In this document: piece by piece, positions 1 to 11,340 of the stretch
Numbering within the stretch: the stretch's first letter is position 1
Layout of the letters: every line of letters starts with the position of its first letter
Assembly: GCA_963853835.1 (NCBI GenBank)
Contig: OY970820.1
Coordinates: forward strand, 15,861,373-15,925,372
DNA: 64,000 nucleotides
Reading direction: 5' to 3'
From: Calendula officinalis
Lineage: Eukaryota; Streptophyta; Magnoliopsida; Asterales; Asteraceae
Position numbers and translations under genes: made by a program
The notes under the pieces: generated by a model
The model's input: the letters and a program-made list of their open reading frames with translations, nothing else
Told to the model about the DNA's origin: nothing
Database searches by the model: none

Positions 1-145
1 GGACAAACATAACTCCCATAGGGATCTACAGGGAAAATTCCTTATATTTGGCACCACGAACATGTATTTAAAGGATTTGAATTCCAGACCTCACACCTCA
101 GGGAATAAAACCCATCATGTATCAATCCAGTTGAACTAAACATCA
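1..145 (-). repeat. Probable SINE remnant (tRNA-derived), decayed
   Basis: The reverse complement contains a degenerate B-box-like stretch (around GGAATTCAAATCC). A block near position 20-40 resembles the SINE at 57397-57652, which also reads 'gggat..aaggaaaattcc' on the plus strand. No target-site duplication can be seen because the window starts here. This is inferred from similarity within the window only. Confidence 0.35.
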
Positions 146-384
146 TTTGCTTCTTCTACATGCTTAATGTGTTTTTTTATAATTGTGTTTAAATTCATTT
201 TAGTCTAATCGCATGTGTCATATACATTGTTTTCTTACTCTGTTGCTACACCCTTATCATTATCTTTGACCATTAATTCACTAGTCGGCCCGGCCCATCC
301 ATTTCCATTTATTCTTTATCGTTGGGCCATTCAATTTCTGATTTGGGCCATACGTGTGCCCTAAGCCCCTAACTAGTGTTTTGA
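146..384. other. Intergenic, AT-rich, no gene seen
   Basis: No open frame with a recognisable product. The stretch separates the SINE remnant from the first hAT-like MITE. Confidence 0.5.
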
Positions 385-392
385 CTTTTGAC

Positions 393-893
393 TAGGGTGA
401 GCATACAAACCGAAAACCGAACCGAAACCGAAAAACCCGAAAAAACCGAACCATTTAAAAAACCGATGTCAACGGTTTTGATTTTTGGAAAAACCGAATG
501 TTTGGGGCGGTTTCGGGGGCATATGAAAAACCCGACCGAAAACCCCGCCCCACCCCGCCATTATATATCTTTCAAATTTTATAAAAATATTCTTATATTT
601 ATAAAAGATTTGACATTTAATTATCTTTTAAATAAAAGATTACATTATATTAAACTTACAAGTTGTTTTTATTTATAACGAAATGTGTTACGGTTTGGGA
701 GTTTGAATCATAATATTAATTTTTAAGGTAACAAATTGGTAAATTTTGAAGGAAAACAAAAAACCGAAAAAAACCCCGAAACCGAACCGAAAAACCCGAA
801 ACCGAACGGGGTGTGATTCTTAAAACCCGAACTTTCGGGGCGGGGTTTGGTTTTAGTTAAAAACCGCTTGAAACCGCCCCATGCTCACCCCTA
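393..893. mobile_element. hAT-like MITE, CCGAAC-rich (copy 1)
   Basis: A 501-bp element starts TAGGGTGAGCAT and ends ATGCTCACCCCTA, giving near-perfect terminal inverted repeats. It is flanked by 8-bp direct repeats cttttgac (385-392) and gttttgac (894-901), 7 of 8 matching, as expected for hAT transposition. The interior is AT-rich DNA with blocks of aaccgaaaccg on the left and their complement on the right. No transposase is present, so it is non-autonomous. The 96-aa frame through it is a by-product of the repeat. Confidence 0.75.
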
Positions 894-901
894 GTTTTGA
901 C

Positions 902-1493
902 CTTCTATGTAGCTTTAAAAAACAACCTGATTTTTGTTTAATTTGTGATAAATGGTTTAATTATTTTCTCTTCTTTTATTTTTTCTCTTCATTGTGTGAC
1001 GTCTCGATCATATAATAAATTTTAGACCTAATAATCAAATCATTTTTCATGTAAATGCAAAGTATTTTATCGAATAGAAAAGGTTATTTCACCAAGATGG
1101 CGAGGGAAAATTATGTAAAAGTTGTATACATTTTTGTAAATGTGTGAATTATTAAACGCTTTTAAAATCCTCAAACACAAGGATTGTATAGTTACTTTCT
1201 CAAAATATACGTAGTTTTTTAACAAAGAAAATATAGTATATGCAATTAATATAATCTGAGTTAGGCGTAGCAAAAATAAAAAATATTTCAACAAAGAATC
1301 ATACAGCATATATTAAAGTCAACCTTTTGATATACAACACAAGAGAGACTAATGATCCAAGAATAATTGAACACTTTTACAATTCTAAGTGTACATTTTT
1401 GAACCAATAATCAATGTATCAATTAAAAATTAAAAAGAATAAAATTCTATGACCACATACATCCCTTTATTTGGGATTTTTTGTAAATCTAAT
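902..1493. other. Intergenic, 3' flank of the QRT3-like gene
   Basis: AT-rich, with no convincing coding or RNA feature. It lies just downstream of the stop codon of the minus-strand QRT3-like gene and so includes its 3' UTR and polyadenylation region. Confidence 0.5.
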
Positions 1494-3704
1494 CTAACTT
1501 AACTTTGATAAACCTTGATCAACCGTAACATAAACAATGCCTTCAACTGCTATATCCGACTCGATAAATACCTTATTGTTCGAAATATAGCGTAATACAT
1601 ATTTCGGAAACATATTACGTTCATTCGTCATCAACGTATATTGCACGGATTTTACGTGTCTCGGGAAAAGAAGTATTCGGTTAAAATCTACTTTCCATGA
1701 AGTACCATTACCTTGTTTTGCACCTTTAGCGACAGTTGCCTTCAAATTCATCCCATTTACATTGTTATTAATAACAACAACTTGATCAATATTGTTAAAA
1801 GGTCCATTTCTTTGATCTAGTTGAACTATATCAATCCCTTTATTTGATCCCGAAAACATGTTATCTACAATATTTATTCCGTTCACAACACCACGAATCG
1901 ATTTCAAAAGAATAAACGCATCCCCGAGAAAGAAACATCCAGAAACATGAAGTTGCACCGGGTCTTCGGTCACAATCCCGGTATAATCAAAATAAGAATT
2001 AACAATTCGTGTTTGTGTAAGACCGGGTAACTTTAAATATACCCCGGTCCCACCAAAACCTGTGGCTTTATTGTAACAATGTACCCCGGTAATAACATTG
2101 GCTTGACCCGAGATCTTGATTCCAATTGCCGCCGAGAAAATGACAACATCCGTGACGGCATTGTCGTTTCCGGCTAAATTGATGGCAGTACCGGAAAAAT
2201 CCCGTTCGTGGTGATCACCGCCGGCGGTGATATGTTGCCCTAGGAATGAATTGTGAATATAGGTCTCGTGACCACCTTGTACCATGATGCCAGTTGTGGT
2301 GAAATGTGTGATGTAACAATTATCGATGCTTGTTCTTAAAGCATTGGTTGCTCGAATCCCTCCTCCGCGATAATTGCAATCCAACATTATGTCTCGAAGT
2401 GTTATGTATTCGTAGTTGTAGTTTTTGTTTGTCGAAGATGGTGATGTTGGAGATAAATCTATGAGATAACCATCGGTTGTAAAATTATCAGATGCTTTTA
2501 GTGTTCCACCCGAAATCTGGCAATAAATATTTCAATAGTTAAGACATGTAAATGAAAACTTCTTCGCAGAGCACTATAATTGGCCAAATGACATCATAAT
2601 TTGTATTGTTTTTTAGATATTATATCTAAATAAATCTAAACATAAAATTAATTTACATGATCATAAATTATAAGAAAACTGGCTACCAAACTGGACCGGT
2701 ACGAAAATCGGTTTGCAACTTGTACGTTCATGAACGTTTTCAACGTCATCAAATCGGATCAGCTCACAAACCACCGGACGTCCAGACCGGGATGAGATTG
2801 AGGTTTGGAGGATGCATGAAGCGTTTGAAAAGCGGCTTTTTGTTAACATAACCCGTAAAACCGGTTTAAAGTTTAACCACCAGTTTCGACGAAAAACCCG
2901 AATCCAGTCTGAACCGGTTTCAATCGAACATATACCTCACTCCTCAAAACCGGGTTAAAACTTAACCGGTTAGCAAAATTGGTCCGATTTAAAAGAAAAA
3001 CCGGTTTGTGATCCTCTAAAATGTGCATACTATGGAAGATATATACTTTGATCCTTCAATTAGTACTTTTTTATTCTACTTTCAGTTGTATTTGACTACT
3101 TGACTATTTTAAGTTTTAATGGTCAAAAAGAATGTGAGAACGTGTCCAATTTAGTCACACTTTCGTGCGGGATTTTCATTTTCCAAATTTAATTAAAACC
3201 CACACTTACCACGACATTTCCAACTCCGGCCACCGGAAACATCATCGGCCTGCTAATAATGTAAATCCCACCTTCAAGACTTATTTGTACGCCGCCATGA
3301 TTGGTAATTCCCTCAATCAACACCCCTTTACGTTCTTCCGACACTGCATCCGATATCGCATTCAAAATAGCATCCGTACTATCCAATTTCCCAGTCGGAT
3401 CTGCCCCATACGAGCTCACGCCATAAATATGCGAACTTAACACCTACAATTAAATTATTTATATTTTAAAAATCTACATAGAAACTATTTTTCAGATTTT
3501 GAGACAACAATACGTAGGATTATAGATACTTACGGGTCGATCCGTTTGAGATATGGATGACTTGAATTGTTGAAGTTTTCGTATATGGAGATTGTGATCA
3601 TGCGTTTGAATGGGAGATGAATATGCGATGTAGACATGGTTAAGGATGATGAAAGTTGCAAGTGGTAGCAGGTTCATGGCTTTGTTGATGTGTGTTTGAT
3701 TCAA
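1494..3704 (-). CDS. QRT3: QUARTET3-like polygalacturonase (pectinase), 3 exons
   Basis: Exons read 3704-3534, 3443-3210 and 2516-1494. The introns have GT..AG ends (donors GTAAGT, acceptors TAG and CAG), both in phase 0, giving about 475 aa, close to the usual QRT3 length. Residues 1-30 form a hydrophobic signal peptide (MNLLPLATFIILNHVYIAYS). Exon 2 begins the pectate-lyase-3/GH28-like right-handed beta-helix with YGADPTGKLDSTDAI. Exon 3 holds the parallel-beta-helix ladder, with repeated asparagine and glycine turns such as NNVNGMN. Known QRT3 proteins are secreted from the tapetum and degrade the pectin of the pollen mother cell wall so that tetrads separate. The start is the first ATG ahead of the signal peptide. 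Every frame is open, so the gene looks intact. Family call is firm; orthology to QRT3 itself is inferred. Confidence 0.85.
2521..3209 (-). other. Intron 2 of the QRT3-like gene with a CCGGTTT-rich insert
   Basis: This intron is about 690 bp. Between roughly 2680 and 3010 it carries many AACCGGTTT and ACCGGT blocks in both orientations, unlike the AT-rich rest of the intron. The block looks like a decayed repeat, but I found no clear terminal repeats or TSD. Short open frames on both strands here are accidental. Confidence 0.45.
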
Positions 3705-4760
3705 GAAATGATGCCATTTGGGTTATATATATACATACATATATATTGTATATATGTACACGTGTGTTTATATGTTTAATGGTGTAATGAGATAAAGATT
3801 TAGACATGTAAAAAGTAAGGGCTAACTAAGATGTCAATCTTACTACAAAATGGTTCATGCTTATGACACCCATACATATACATAGATATAATGCATATGC
3901 ATATGTATACCAATAATCAAATACAAAACTAGTTTTTTTTTTTTTTTTTAAAAAAGACATGTATAACCAATTTAACATTTAGATTTAGATAATTCATAGC
4001 TGAGGTCAAATTACATATTTGACTTATCTAAACTATATATTTAGTAAAGTAAATATTCATTATGTAGATTTTGTATATAAAACTCATTTTACATTTGAAC
4101 CTTATCCTGCGTATGAATACACATAACATCCATCCCGACACGCATATATATGATATATATATCTATGTAAAGCATAATAAAAGATGCATGACAATTGGAC
4201 ATTTTATGGGTCTCATTAGTCATATTATTAAACGAAAATTAAAATTATTACTACACATAGATCTTTTGTACATACAAGGTGAGATAAAATTCGGGTAAAG
4301 TGACAAAGAGCGTGATCACACACGTCTATTTAGATAAAAGATGTTTAGTGATGCCTTTTTCAAAATTGAATAAACTTCTGGTAAGGGTTAGGATCTGGTG
4401 AGTAATTAAATTATGGTGATGACTTCGAGGACAATTGTCAACTACTCATTTAAAAAAAATAGATCATTGTCAGAATTTGTGTATCTTTTTGAAGAACATT
4501 TTTTGACAATAATCCAAAATTTCTGAAAATGATTCATATTTTATAAAATGATTGGTTGAAAATTGTCCTTACAGTCTTCATTAAAATCTGAGTCATCACC
4601 CGATGTCACTTCGTTCTGCTAAAATTAAAAATGAATTTGTAAATTTTATATATTTTAGAATTAAAAACTTTAAAAGGATAAACTATTGGAAATCGGTTTA
4701 TAAAAATAATGCTAGAGCCTTGATAAAAAAAAATATTAAAATACATTTGATCATAATGAC
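3705..4760. other. 5' flank of the QRT3-like gene and intergenic DNA
   Basis: Just upstream of the QRT3-like ATG is a run of tatatata/catacata (about 3722-3750) that can supply a TATA element for the minus-strand promoter. The rest is AT-rich with a poly-T tract near 3930. No other gene is seen. Confidence 0.4.
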
Positions 4761-4768
4761 ATTGCTCT

Positions 4769-5604
4769 TAGGGGTGTTCGTTTGGATAATTTGGATTTAT
4801 CCGAATCAAATAGGTGAATCCAAATGGTTTTTGGATTTTAAAAGTTCAAACCGAACCGATTCAAACTAATTTAAAACCAAACCGATCCGAACCAAATTAT
4901 AATTTGGCTGGTTTGGTTTTGTCCGAACCAAACCTTTTTTTTCTTATATACTTTAAAAAACTACAAAAGTATATAACATAACTAATATTAAGTTTAATAT
5001 GTATAATTTCAAAATGATAAATTACTTTATACATAAAAACAAGTCTAATTCATATCTTGTGACATTTACAATAATATATGCAAAAGTCTTGACATCAACT
5101 TCCTCTAAAATTCAAAAAGATTGGTCAATTGCCAACTGATACAATATAGATGAATAAGTATTAGCATATACATCAATTCACTATAAGAAATGCTTACAAT
5201 GCAAATATAAGTAGTTTATCACAAAAGATATTCCTGTGTTGATTAATTAATCGATCACAAATCAAGAATGTTAAGGTGAAGTCCAAGTTGAGATTAATTA
5301 ATCGGTTACAAATCAAGAATTGCTTATACATGAATTTTTTGTAAGCATAAAAGTTATATCTTCGTCAAATTTATCAATGTCATGTATATCTTCTTTATGT
5401 ATACTAATGTGAATTTGAATATATGTATATTACTATTTGGACATTTTGGACAATCCAGATTTTACGATGGAAACCAAATCCAATCCGAATACTAGACTAT
5501 TAATTTGATTCAAGTCCAAACCGATCCAAAAAACCAATCCAAACCATCCAATCCAAATTGTCCATTTGGACAATCCGGTTATATCCGAATAGTGAACACC
5601 CCTA
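4769..5604. mobile_element. hAT-like MITE, CCGAAC/CCAAAT-rich (copy 2)
   Basis: An 836-bp element begins TAGGGGTGTTCG and ends TGAACACCCCTA. It is flanked by a perfect 8-bp TSD, ATTGCTCT (4761-4768 and 5605-5612). Both ends carry mirrored arrays of ccgaaccaaa and ggtttggat type. It has no transposase. The TIR agrees with the Ac-like hAT pattern (TAGGGRTG). It is non-autonomous. Confidence 0.85.
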
Positions 5605-5612
5605 ATTGCTCT

Positions 5613-6333
5613 TACATGTAACATCTCTTACATGTCTTCTTACGTCATTTTGCACAAGTCGATACAACTACTACAACTCGTTCCTCATAGCTAGGGCGGT
5701 AATTCAAGTTGTATTGAAGTTCGAATTCCCAGGTTCACGGTACATAAACATTCAAACTAAACCCGTCTTGTTTACATAAACATGTTATATATGTGAACAC
5801 TAACCTATTTATTTTTAATTTGAACATGACTCATATAATAATAATAAATAAATGATATTGATTGTTTATTTGTATGAGGAAACATGATACTTTAAGTTTG
5901 AAAACAAGAATATGGATTGTGTAGAAGGTATCCTGGCTTAAAAAGAAAAACATAGTTGTGTGTTAAGAATACCTAATTATGAATATGGTTTTGTTTGCAG
6001 TAACGGTTTATGATTGATTCATGATGGGGTTGTCGATGATGCCTTTCTTCCAACGCCATCAAAACGTCCGTCATAACTACGCCACTAATTAAGATTGAGA
6101 TTTTTTTAATAGGCGGTGATAAATACATCACAATTTTTAATGGATATACCATAACTATCGCTTTAGGTGATTGTATAGTTAGCTGAAAATTTTTAACCCT
6201 ATGGTTTAGACATTAAAAACTATGTTATAGAAATAAATTCTCCTTTTTAATATGTGCTACAGTGGCACACCATAGTAGTATTTAAATATTTTTTATGCCT
6301 CTACATTTAATTTATTAAAATTCTTCATTTTCA
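5613..6333. other. Intergenic, no gene seen
   Basis: AT-rich sequence with no frame or motif I can support. Confidence 0.4.
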
Positions 6334-6341
6334 ATTATAAT

Positions 6342-6563
6342 AAGAGTTTGGCCCACTCATGCCCACTCATGCCCTAGGGGCATGAGATAAGCACGTTTAA
6401 TGAACTAAAACTTACCATTTGAACTTATGAATACATTTAATTCATGCAAAAAATAAAATTCATTAATGACTAATAAATGCATTTATTCGTTATGAAAGGA
6501 ACTATAAAGTTCATTCAACACTTCTAATCTCATGTCCTTAGAGAATGAGTTAGAAAAACCCTT
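6342..6563. mobile_element. Short foldback MITE with about 40-bp imperfect TIRs
   Basis: The left end AAGAGTTTGGCCCACTCAT... and the reverse complement of the right end AAGGGTTTTTCTAACTCAT... align over about 40 bases, including CATGAGAT. Flanks attataat (6334-6341) and ataataat (6564-6571) match at 7 of 8, so this is probably another hAT-type insertion, though the AT-rich flank makes the TSD weaker evidence. There is no coding capacity. Confidence 0.55.
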
Positions 6564-7306
6564 ATAATAATGGTAAAATCTATATGTTACAAAATACTAA
6601 TAACTCATAAATATTAATATATTCTAATTAATGAAATTTTGGTTGATTAAACGTTCGTTATCGTATGCGTTGCATATGTTAGCAAAACCAATTAAGATAA
6701 ATTAAAACTAACTACTATTATTTCAGGCTTAAATAAATCAGAATTTGTTTCAATGGATTAGATTTTGATGTGGTGGTCTTCTTTTGTACGAATCATAAAA
6801 AAAGCTGCGCTTTGTGATTTATCACCAATAAAAGTAAAACATTAAGCTGCTAGAGGGCTAGAGGCTACTATCTCATACTGACCAAGGCCCATAACACAAA
6901 TCCATTTCTTCATTGTTATGGGAGCCCAATTAATAATAATTCTCGTATGGTCCAAAGTACAGACTTCAAGATTAACAGACCGCTTCTCCAAAGACGTTAT
7001 ATAGCCTTATAGGGATCATGTGCTTCTTTAGGGGGCTTTGGGATTTGCTTATTTAACATAAATTATAAATTATGCGTTTTAAAAATAGATAATCTAATAA
7101 TCAGTCGTTATAAAACGTGAATCTGAATTATAGTGTTTGTATTTCATTATACTGCTTGAAATCGTAATAATCAGATAATCAATTTTTTAGTGTTTGACAA
7201 ATTTAATTATTTATTTAGTTAATATGTAAAATGACTAAAATAGACATTCTTTGTAATTGTTTGAATTACCAATACAAGCCTTTGGAATGCAATAGCTTAA
7301 TTTGTT

Positions 7307-7428
7307 TTTTTTTAAAACGGCAAATCTAATCTATTCTTAATTACCACCTATGTCCACGACAGGACTCGAACTCCTGACCTCACACTTGAGAGGGAAACAC
7401 CATACCGCTAGGCTAAAGGCCCTTTGAT
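7307..7428 (-). mobile_element. tRNA-derived SINE with a perfect 16-bp TSD
   Basis: On the minus strand the unit begins with a pol III A-box-like TAGCCTAGCGG followed by a B-box GAGTTCGAGTCC, and ends in an A-rich tail (T run at 7307-7313 on the plus strand). Perfect direct repeats AATAGCTTAATTTGTT flank it at 7291-7306 and 7429-7444, the hallmark of LINE-assisted insertion. At 122 bp it is short for the family and may be 3'-shortened. Confidence 0.8.
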
Positions 7429-7899
7429 AATAGCTTAATTTGTTATCCTGCCAAAATATCAATAACACATACGAACGCCAAAACTAAAAGTGTAATATCC
7501 TATAGAAACTAAAAAGTAACTATTGTATATAACGAGGAAATTATTGGCCCGCGCGTTGCAGCGAGATTTAAAAGATTACATAATCTTTGGATAAATAAAA
7601 CCTCTTTATACTGAAACAAAAGTTTAGGGGTAAAATTTAACTATAAAAAAAGTTTAGGGGTGGAAATTTAACTAACTCATTTGTTAGTTAAATGAGTGTC
7701 AAAATTTAATTAAAACAAAAGTTTAGGGGCCAAAATAGAAATATTTTATGAACAGTAAATTGTGAATGCTTATTATATAATAGTACAATACAATACAATA
7801 TAATACAATTGTTCTTGATTACTCCCTCTGGTGAACATATTTGTGGTTAATTTGCAATGCTGTTTAAAGAGCAAAAAAAGGATTACTATTTCATTCTTT

Positions 7900-8279
7900 T
7901 TGAAACTTCAATTAGGCATTATGTTCTTATACATCATCTCTTTAGGCATCCAACAACATAACATCTTTCCTCACATTTCAACACACAAATATCCATCTTG
8001 TGATCTTTTGCTAATAGCCCTCAATTCCACGTACAATTCATCTATTTACTAATTGCAAATGAAAAAAATGAACGAATTGCCTATCAATAATGAAATTTCA
8101 ATTAGGCATTATGTTCTTATACATCATCTCTTTAGGCATCCAACAACATAACATCTTTCCTCACATTTCAACACACAAATATCCATCTTGTGATCTTTTG
8201 CTAATAGCCCTCAATTCCACGTACAATTCATCTATTTACTAATTGCAAATGAAAAAAATGAACGAATTGCCTATCAATA
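7900..8279. repeat. 190-bp tandem duplication (two copies)
   Basis: The sequence from about 7900 to 8089 is repeated almost without change from about 8090 to 8279; for example attaggcattatgttc occurs at 7911 and 8101. The near identity indicates a recent local duplication. A 73-aa frame in the first copy is not supported as a gene. Confidence 0.85.
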
Positions 8280-8676
8280 CCTAATTTCGATTTCACTATG
8301 AAATTAGGGCACGACTGCAGTAGACTCTCCATGAGACAAAGAAAACAAAAGGAAACGTGGAGATAGACAAGTATATTGCTTACACAGGAAAAAAAAAAAC
8401 ATACCTGGAAGGCAACTGATTCTCTTCATGTTGGTGGATTACGTGAGTGAGGAAGAAGGGTAGATTAGGAACTAATTATATGATGTTAGTGTTTAAAAAA
8501 GGTCTTTGCAAAAAGCGGTACCTACCTACTTATCTAAAAGCATGTTTTGAAGGGGTTAAAACGTGAATAATCACTTATTTAGTTTCTTTTACCGAAACAC
8601 TTCAAACAAGATTATTGCGTTCTGAAAACGAAATAAGCACACAATCTACGTGAAAACGTAATCTCAAACATCCTCT

Positions 8677-8963
8677 TAGTTATGGCATCAATGCATATGC
8701 ACTTCAAGCCGGACAAAGTGATGCCGAAAAGAAAAGCTTTTGGGACTCATTGGACGAGCTTGTGAGGGGATGCGTGGAGGATCAACAACTAATTATAGGA
8801 AAAGATCCAAACGGTCATATCGGGGGCTCATGCAGACGGTTATATGGAGTGCATGCATGTTGGCTTTGGATGCGGAATTTATGAATGAAAAAGTACAAAT
8901 TCTTGAGTTCGTTATGGCTTACAACTTGGTGGTCACAAACTCAATGTTTAAGAAGGGAGACAC
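8677..8963 (+). pseudogene. LINE endonuclease fragment, left half (split by element I)
   Basis: One frame reads SYGINAYALQAGQSDAEKKS...FWDSLDELVRG...LIIGKDPNGHIG and then FVMAYNLVVTNSMFKKGD. This matches the apurinic-like endonuclease/exonuclease/phosphatase domain of plant L1-type LINEs; the expected GD-N-H motif appears as GKDPNGHIG. A stop and frame changes show it is dead. The reading continues at 38537 after element I is removed (TLLITFHGG...QINYFLV), so this is the insertion host of element I. Confidence 0.75.
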
Positions 8964-9955
8964 TGTTGGGTCGCTAAAAAGCATCCCCCACTGAAGAGAA
9001 TTAATGAAGACAAAAAGGCAAATAGTTAGAAGACAATTTAAGGATTAGTTCCTCAGATTGTGGGTAATTGAATCTGATCAGTTCGGATTTCAGTTACCCA
9101 GTTACACTATCTGATCACTACTTGAAACAACGATCAGTTCCCCGTGCGGAATCAGATACTGGTTAACAAATCAGATAGTGTGACAGGTTCAGGGTAATGG
9201 ACAAAACGTTGAACCATTGAACATATACTTCTCTAAGCAAAACTCTTAGTGAAGGTCGCTGAAGCTGAAGGCCATCTGAAGAAGCATGAGTATCCGAAAA
9301 CTCATGGCTGCCAAAAGTGTACATAGGCCCAAAGTTTCAGCGTCACAGAAAGACACAAGTAAAGCACAAGTTTGTGCATCCCTGATTATGAGAATAACTT
9401 GCAAATCTTCTAGAAGATATCGGCGATCACAAGACGACAGGAATTACTGTCAGAATTCCGTTAGTTGTGCTCGTCCCATGAAATATCCTCTGCACCAACG
9501 GAATTCTCACACGTGGAATCGATCATCATTCCTTTGGCTCTACTTTTCCCAATGATATACATTGAGGACTTAGGCGATCGATTTCTGTGTGCACCCAATA
9601 AGGTTACACGCTACTGAAATTACTCCAGAACTTTATTCCCTTGAGCAGAGTGTAAACCACCAGTTAACTCTAGTTATCTGATTCGAGAATTGAATCTGTA
9701 TAACGAAAGTGTCTGGTCTTGTGCTTGATCATTTGTTGATCATAAACTTGTCTTAGATAATATCTGTTGTTGTCTATCACATGCAAGTAGTTTAGTTAGG
9801 ATTTGTTCTTAGCTATTCTACAAACTGCTTGCATCTTTATTGTATCATTATTGATTAATAAAGAAAAGTTTAAAAAGTGTTGAGTGTCTCCATAAAATTT
9901 AAATTGGTCAGTGAAAGCGTATAAGCGTGGTATTTCACTTATTACGGGACTAACA
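8964..9955 (+). repeat. 5' LTR of element I
   Basis: 992 bp, TG...CA ends, matching the copy at 37550-38531 with scattered substitutions and a 12-13 bp indel near 9108-9125. About 14 differences occur in the first 290 bases, the highest divergence of the three LTR pairs here. An 89-91 aa frame occurs in both LTRs, most likely by chance. Confidence 0.9.
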
Positions 9956-9957
9956 AT

Positions 9958-9969
9958 TGGTATCAGAGC
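9958..9969 (+). other. Primer-binding site of element I
   Basis: TGGTATCAGAGC, complementary to the 3' end of plant initiator methionine tRNA, two bases after the 5' LTR. Confidence 0.9.
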
Positions 9970-10017
9970 AGGGACAATTAATACATAATTGTTGATCTGC
10001 TTACTTACTGATCAAAA

Positions 10018-11340
10018 ATGGGTGAAAAGCTATCTCTAATGAATCTTGGTTCGAAGACACATGCCCCTGTGTTTATTGATGACGATTTTGGTATGTGGAG
10101 AATCCGTTTTCTGGGATTTGTCGAACATCAAAATGACATGGGACCAGATGTTCTTATCAATGGTCCATACATTCCAAAAATGTTCGTTCCAAGTACAACC
10201 ATTTCCAAGAAGAAGAAGAAGAAGGAGGGTGACGATAAAGACGAAGATGAAGAAGAAGAAGACCTTTCTGATGTTGAAGAACCCAAACCAAAAGATCAAT
10301 GGTCAGAGGCAGACAAAAAGCTAGCGGGCTTAGATGCTGAAATTCGGTTCCTCTTTCAAACATCCCTCCCAAATGACATTCTTATCACTGTAAAAGAGTG
10401 TAAAAATGCCAAAGAGATATGGGATATTCTGATATCATCTTATGAAGGAACCGATGAAGTTAAGGCTAGCAGAAAAGCTATGTTAAATCGAAAGTATGAA
10501 GCATTCAAGGTCATCAAAGGTGAAACACTCAACATGTCCTACATAAGATTCACCATCCTCATAAATGAATTAAGGGAGTTCGGCATTCACAAAGATGTTC
10601 AAGAGTTAATGTACAAATTTTTGGAAATTCTTCCAAAAGATTGGGTTGTCATGTCCACGGTGCTAAGAACCTCTGGTCAGATGAGAGATATGAACATGAG
10701 CAGTCTCTACAGTACACTGATGAACTTTGAAAATGAAAACAAGATGTATGATGATCTGAATGAAACTCCCACTTCATCTGCCCTCATTGCAAGCTCTTCC
10801 AAGTCATCTCGCAGAGCACTGAAAGCAAAGGTGGAAAACGTTGTCGATCCAAACGATGCCGATGATGAAAGACTTGAAGATGCTGAAGAAGGTGATTTCG
10901 AAGAACATGAATCCAATCCAGGAGAAGGTGAAAATGATGATATAAAAGAACTCTCTGAAAGTATGGCTCGATTAGCCACAAGATACAAATGATTCTTAAA
11001 TTGAAATAGATCGGGAGGTCAAAATGATAGAGGAGAGATGGTATGTTTTAAGTGTGGAAGAACGGGTCACATCAAAGCTGATTGTAGAGTTAAAGAGGAC
11101 TCTGGATCTGAAAAATCAAGCTCAAGCTCGTCGTCAAACTATAAAAAGAAATATGAAGATACTGAGACGATGCAAAAGCATTAAAGGCAACTGTTGAAGC
11201 TTGGTTAAGTGACTCAGAGACAAGTGAAGAAGAAGTAGTTACTTGCAACACAAAAGGTCTATTCGCAAAAATAGAAGAAGAATCTGAGCCAAATTCTGAA
11301 GATCAACAGAACTTTATGTGTCTGATGGCAAGGTGTGAAG
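10018..11340 (+). pseudogene. Element I gag (capsid plus zinc knuckle), interrupted
   Basis: The frame starts MGEKLSLMNLGSK and runs 324 aa. It has the DUF4219/UBN2-type capsid of copia elements (EIWDILISSYEGTDEVKASR; LNRKYEAFKVIKGETLN), an acidic-lysine linker (KKKKKEGDDKDEDEEEED) and a TGA at 10990. In the same frame beyond this and a second TGA at 11002 lies a perfect CCHC zinc knuckle, CFKCGRTGHIKADC (about 11044-11085). Both TGA codons sit where CGA (Arg) would fit, as expected from methyl-cytosine deamination. A frameshift follows near 11160, and the solo LTR enters at 11341. Confidence 0.8.

Larger units (their letters stand above)
7027..8680. mobile_element. Possible decayed hAT-type element, compound
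   Basis: The left end, GGGGGCTTTGGGATTTGCTT near 7030, resembles the inverse of the segment ending near 8676 (reverse complement GAGGATGTTTGAGATTACG). Both sides also share CGTAATAATC-like words. No matching TSD was found. The SINE at 7307 and the 190-bp duplication would be later insertions or changes inside it. Low certainty. Confidence 0.3.

Noticed and set aside
2657..2851. Overlapping frames on both strands in intron 2 of the QRT3-like gene
   Set aside because: Symmetrical CCGG-rich repeat sequence gives open frames both ways; the gene is complete without them.
7330..7425. Possible tRNA gene
   Set aside because: A and B boxes are present, but there is no cloverleaf, and the unit has an A tail and a 16-bp TSD, so it is a SINE.
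9286..9555. 89-aa frame MSIRKLMAAKSVHRPK, repeated at 37861-38136
   Set aside because: It lies inside both LTRs of element I and is conserved only because the LTRs are copies; its C-terminal part differs through indels.
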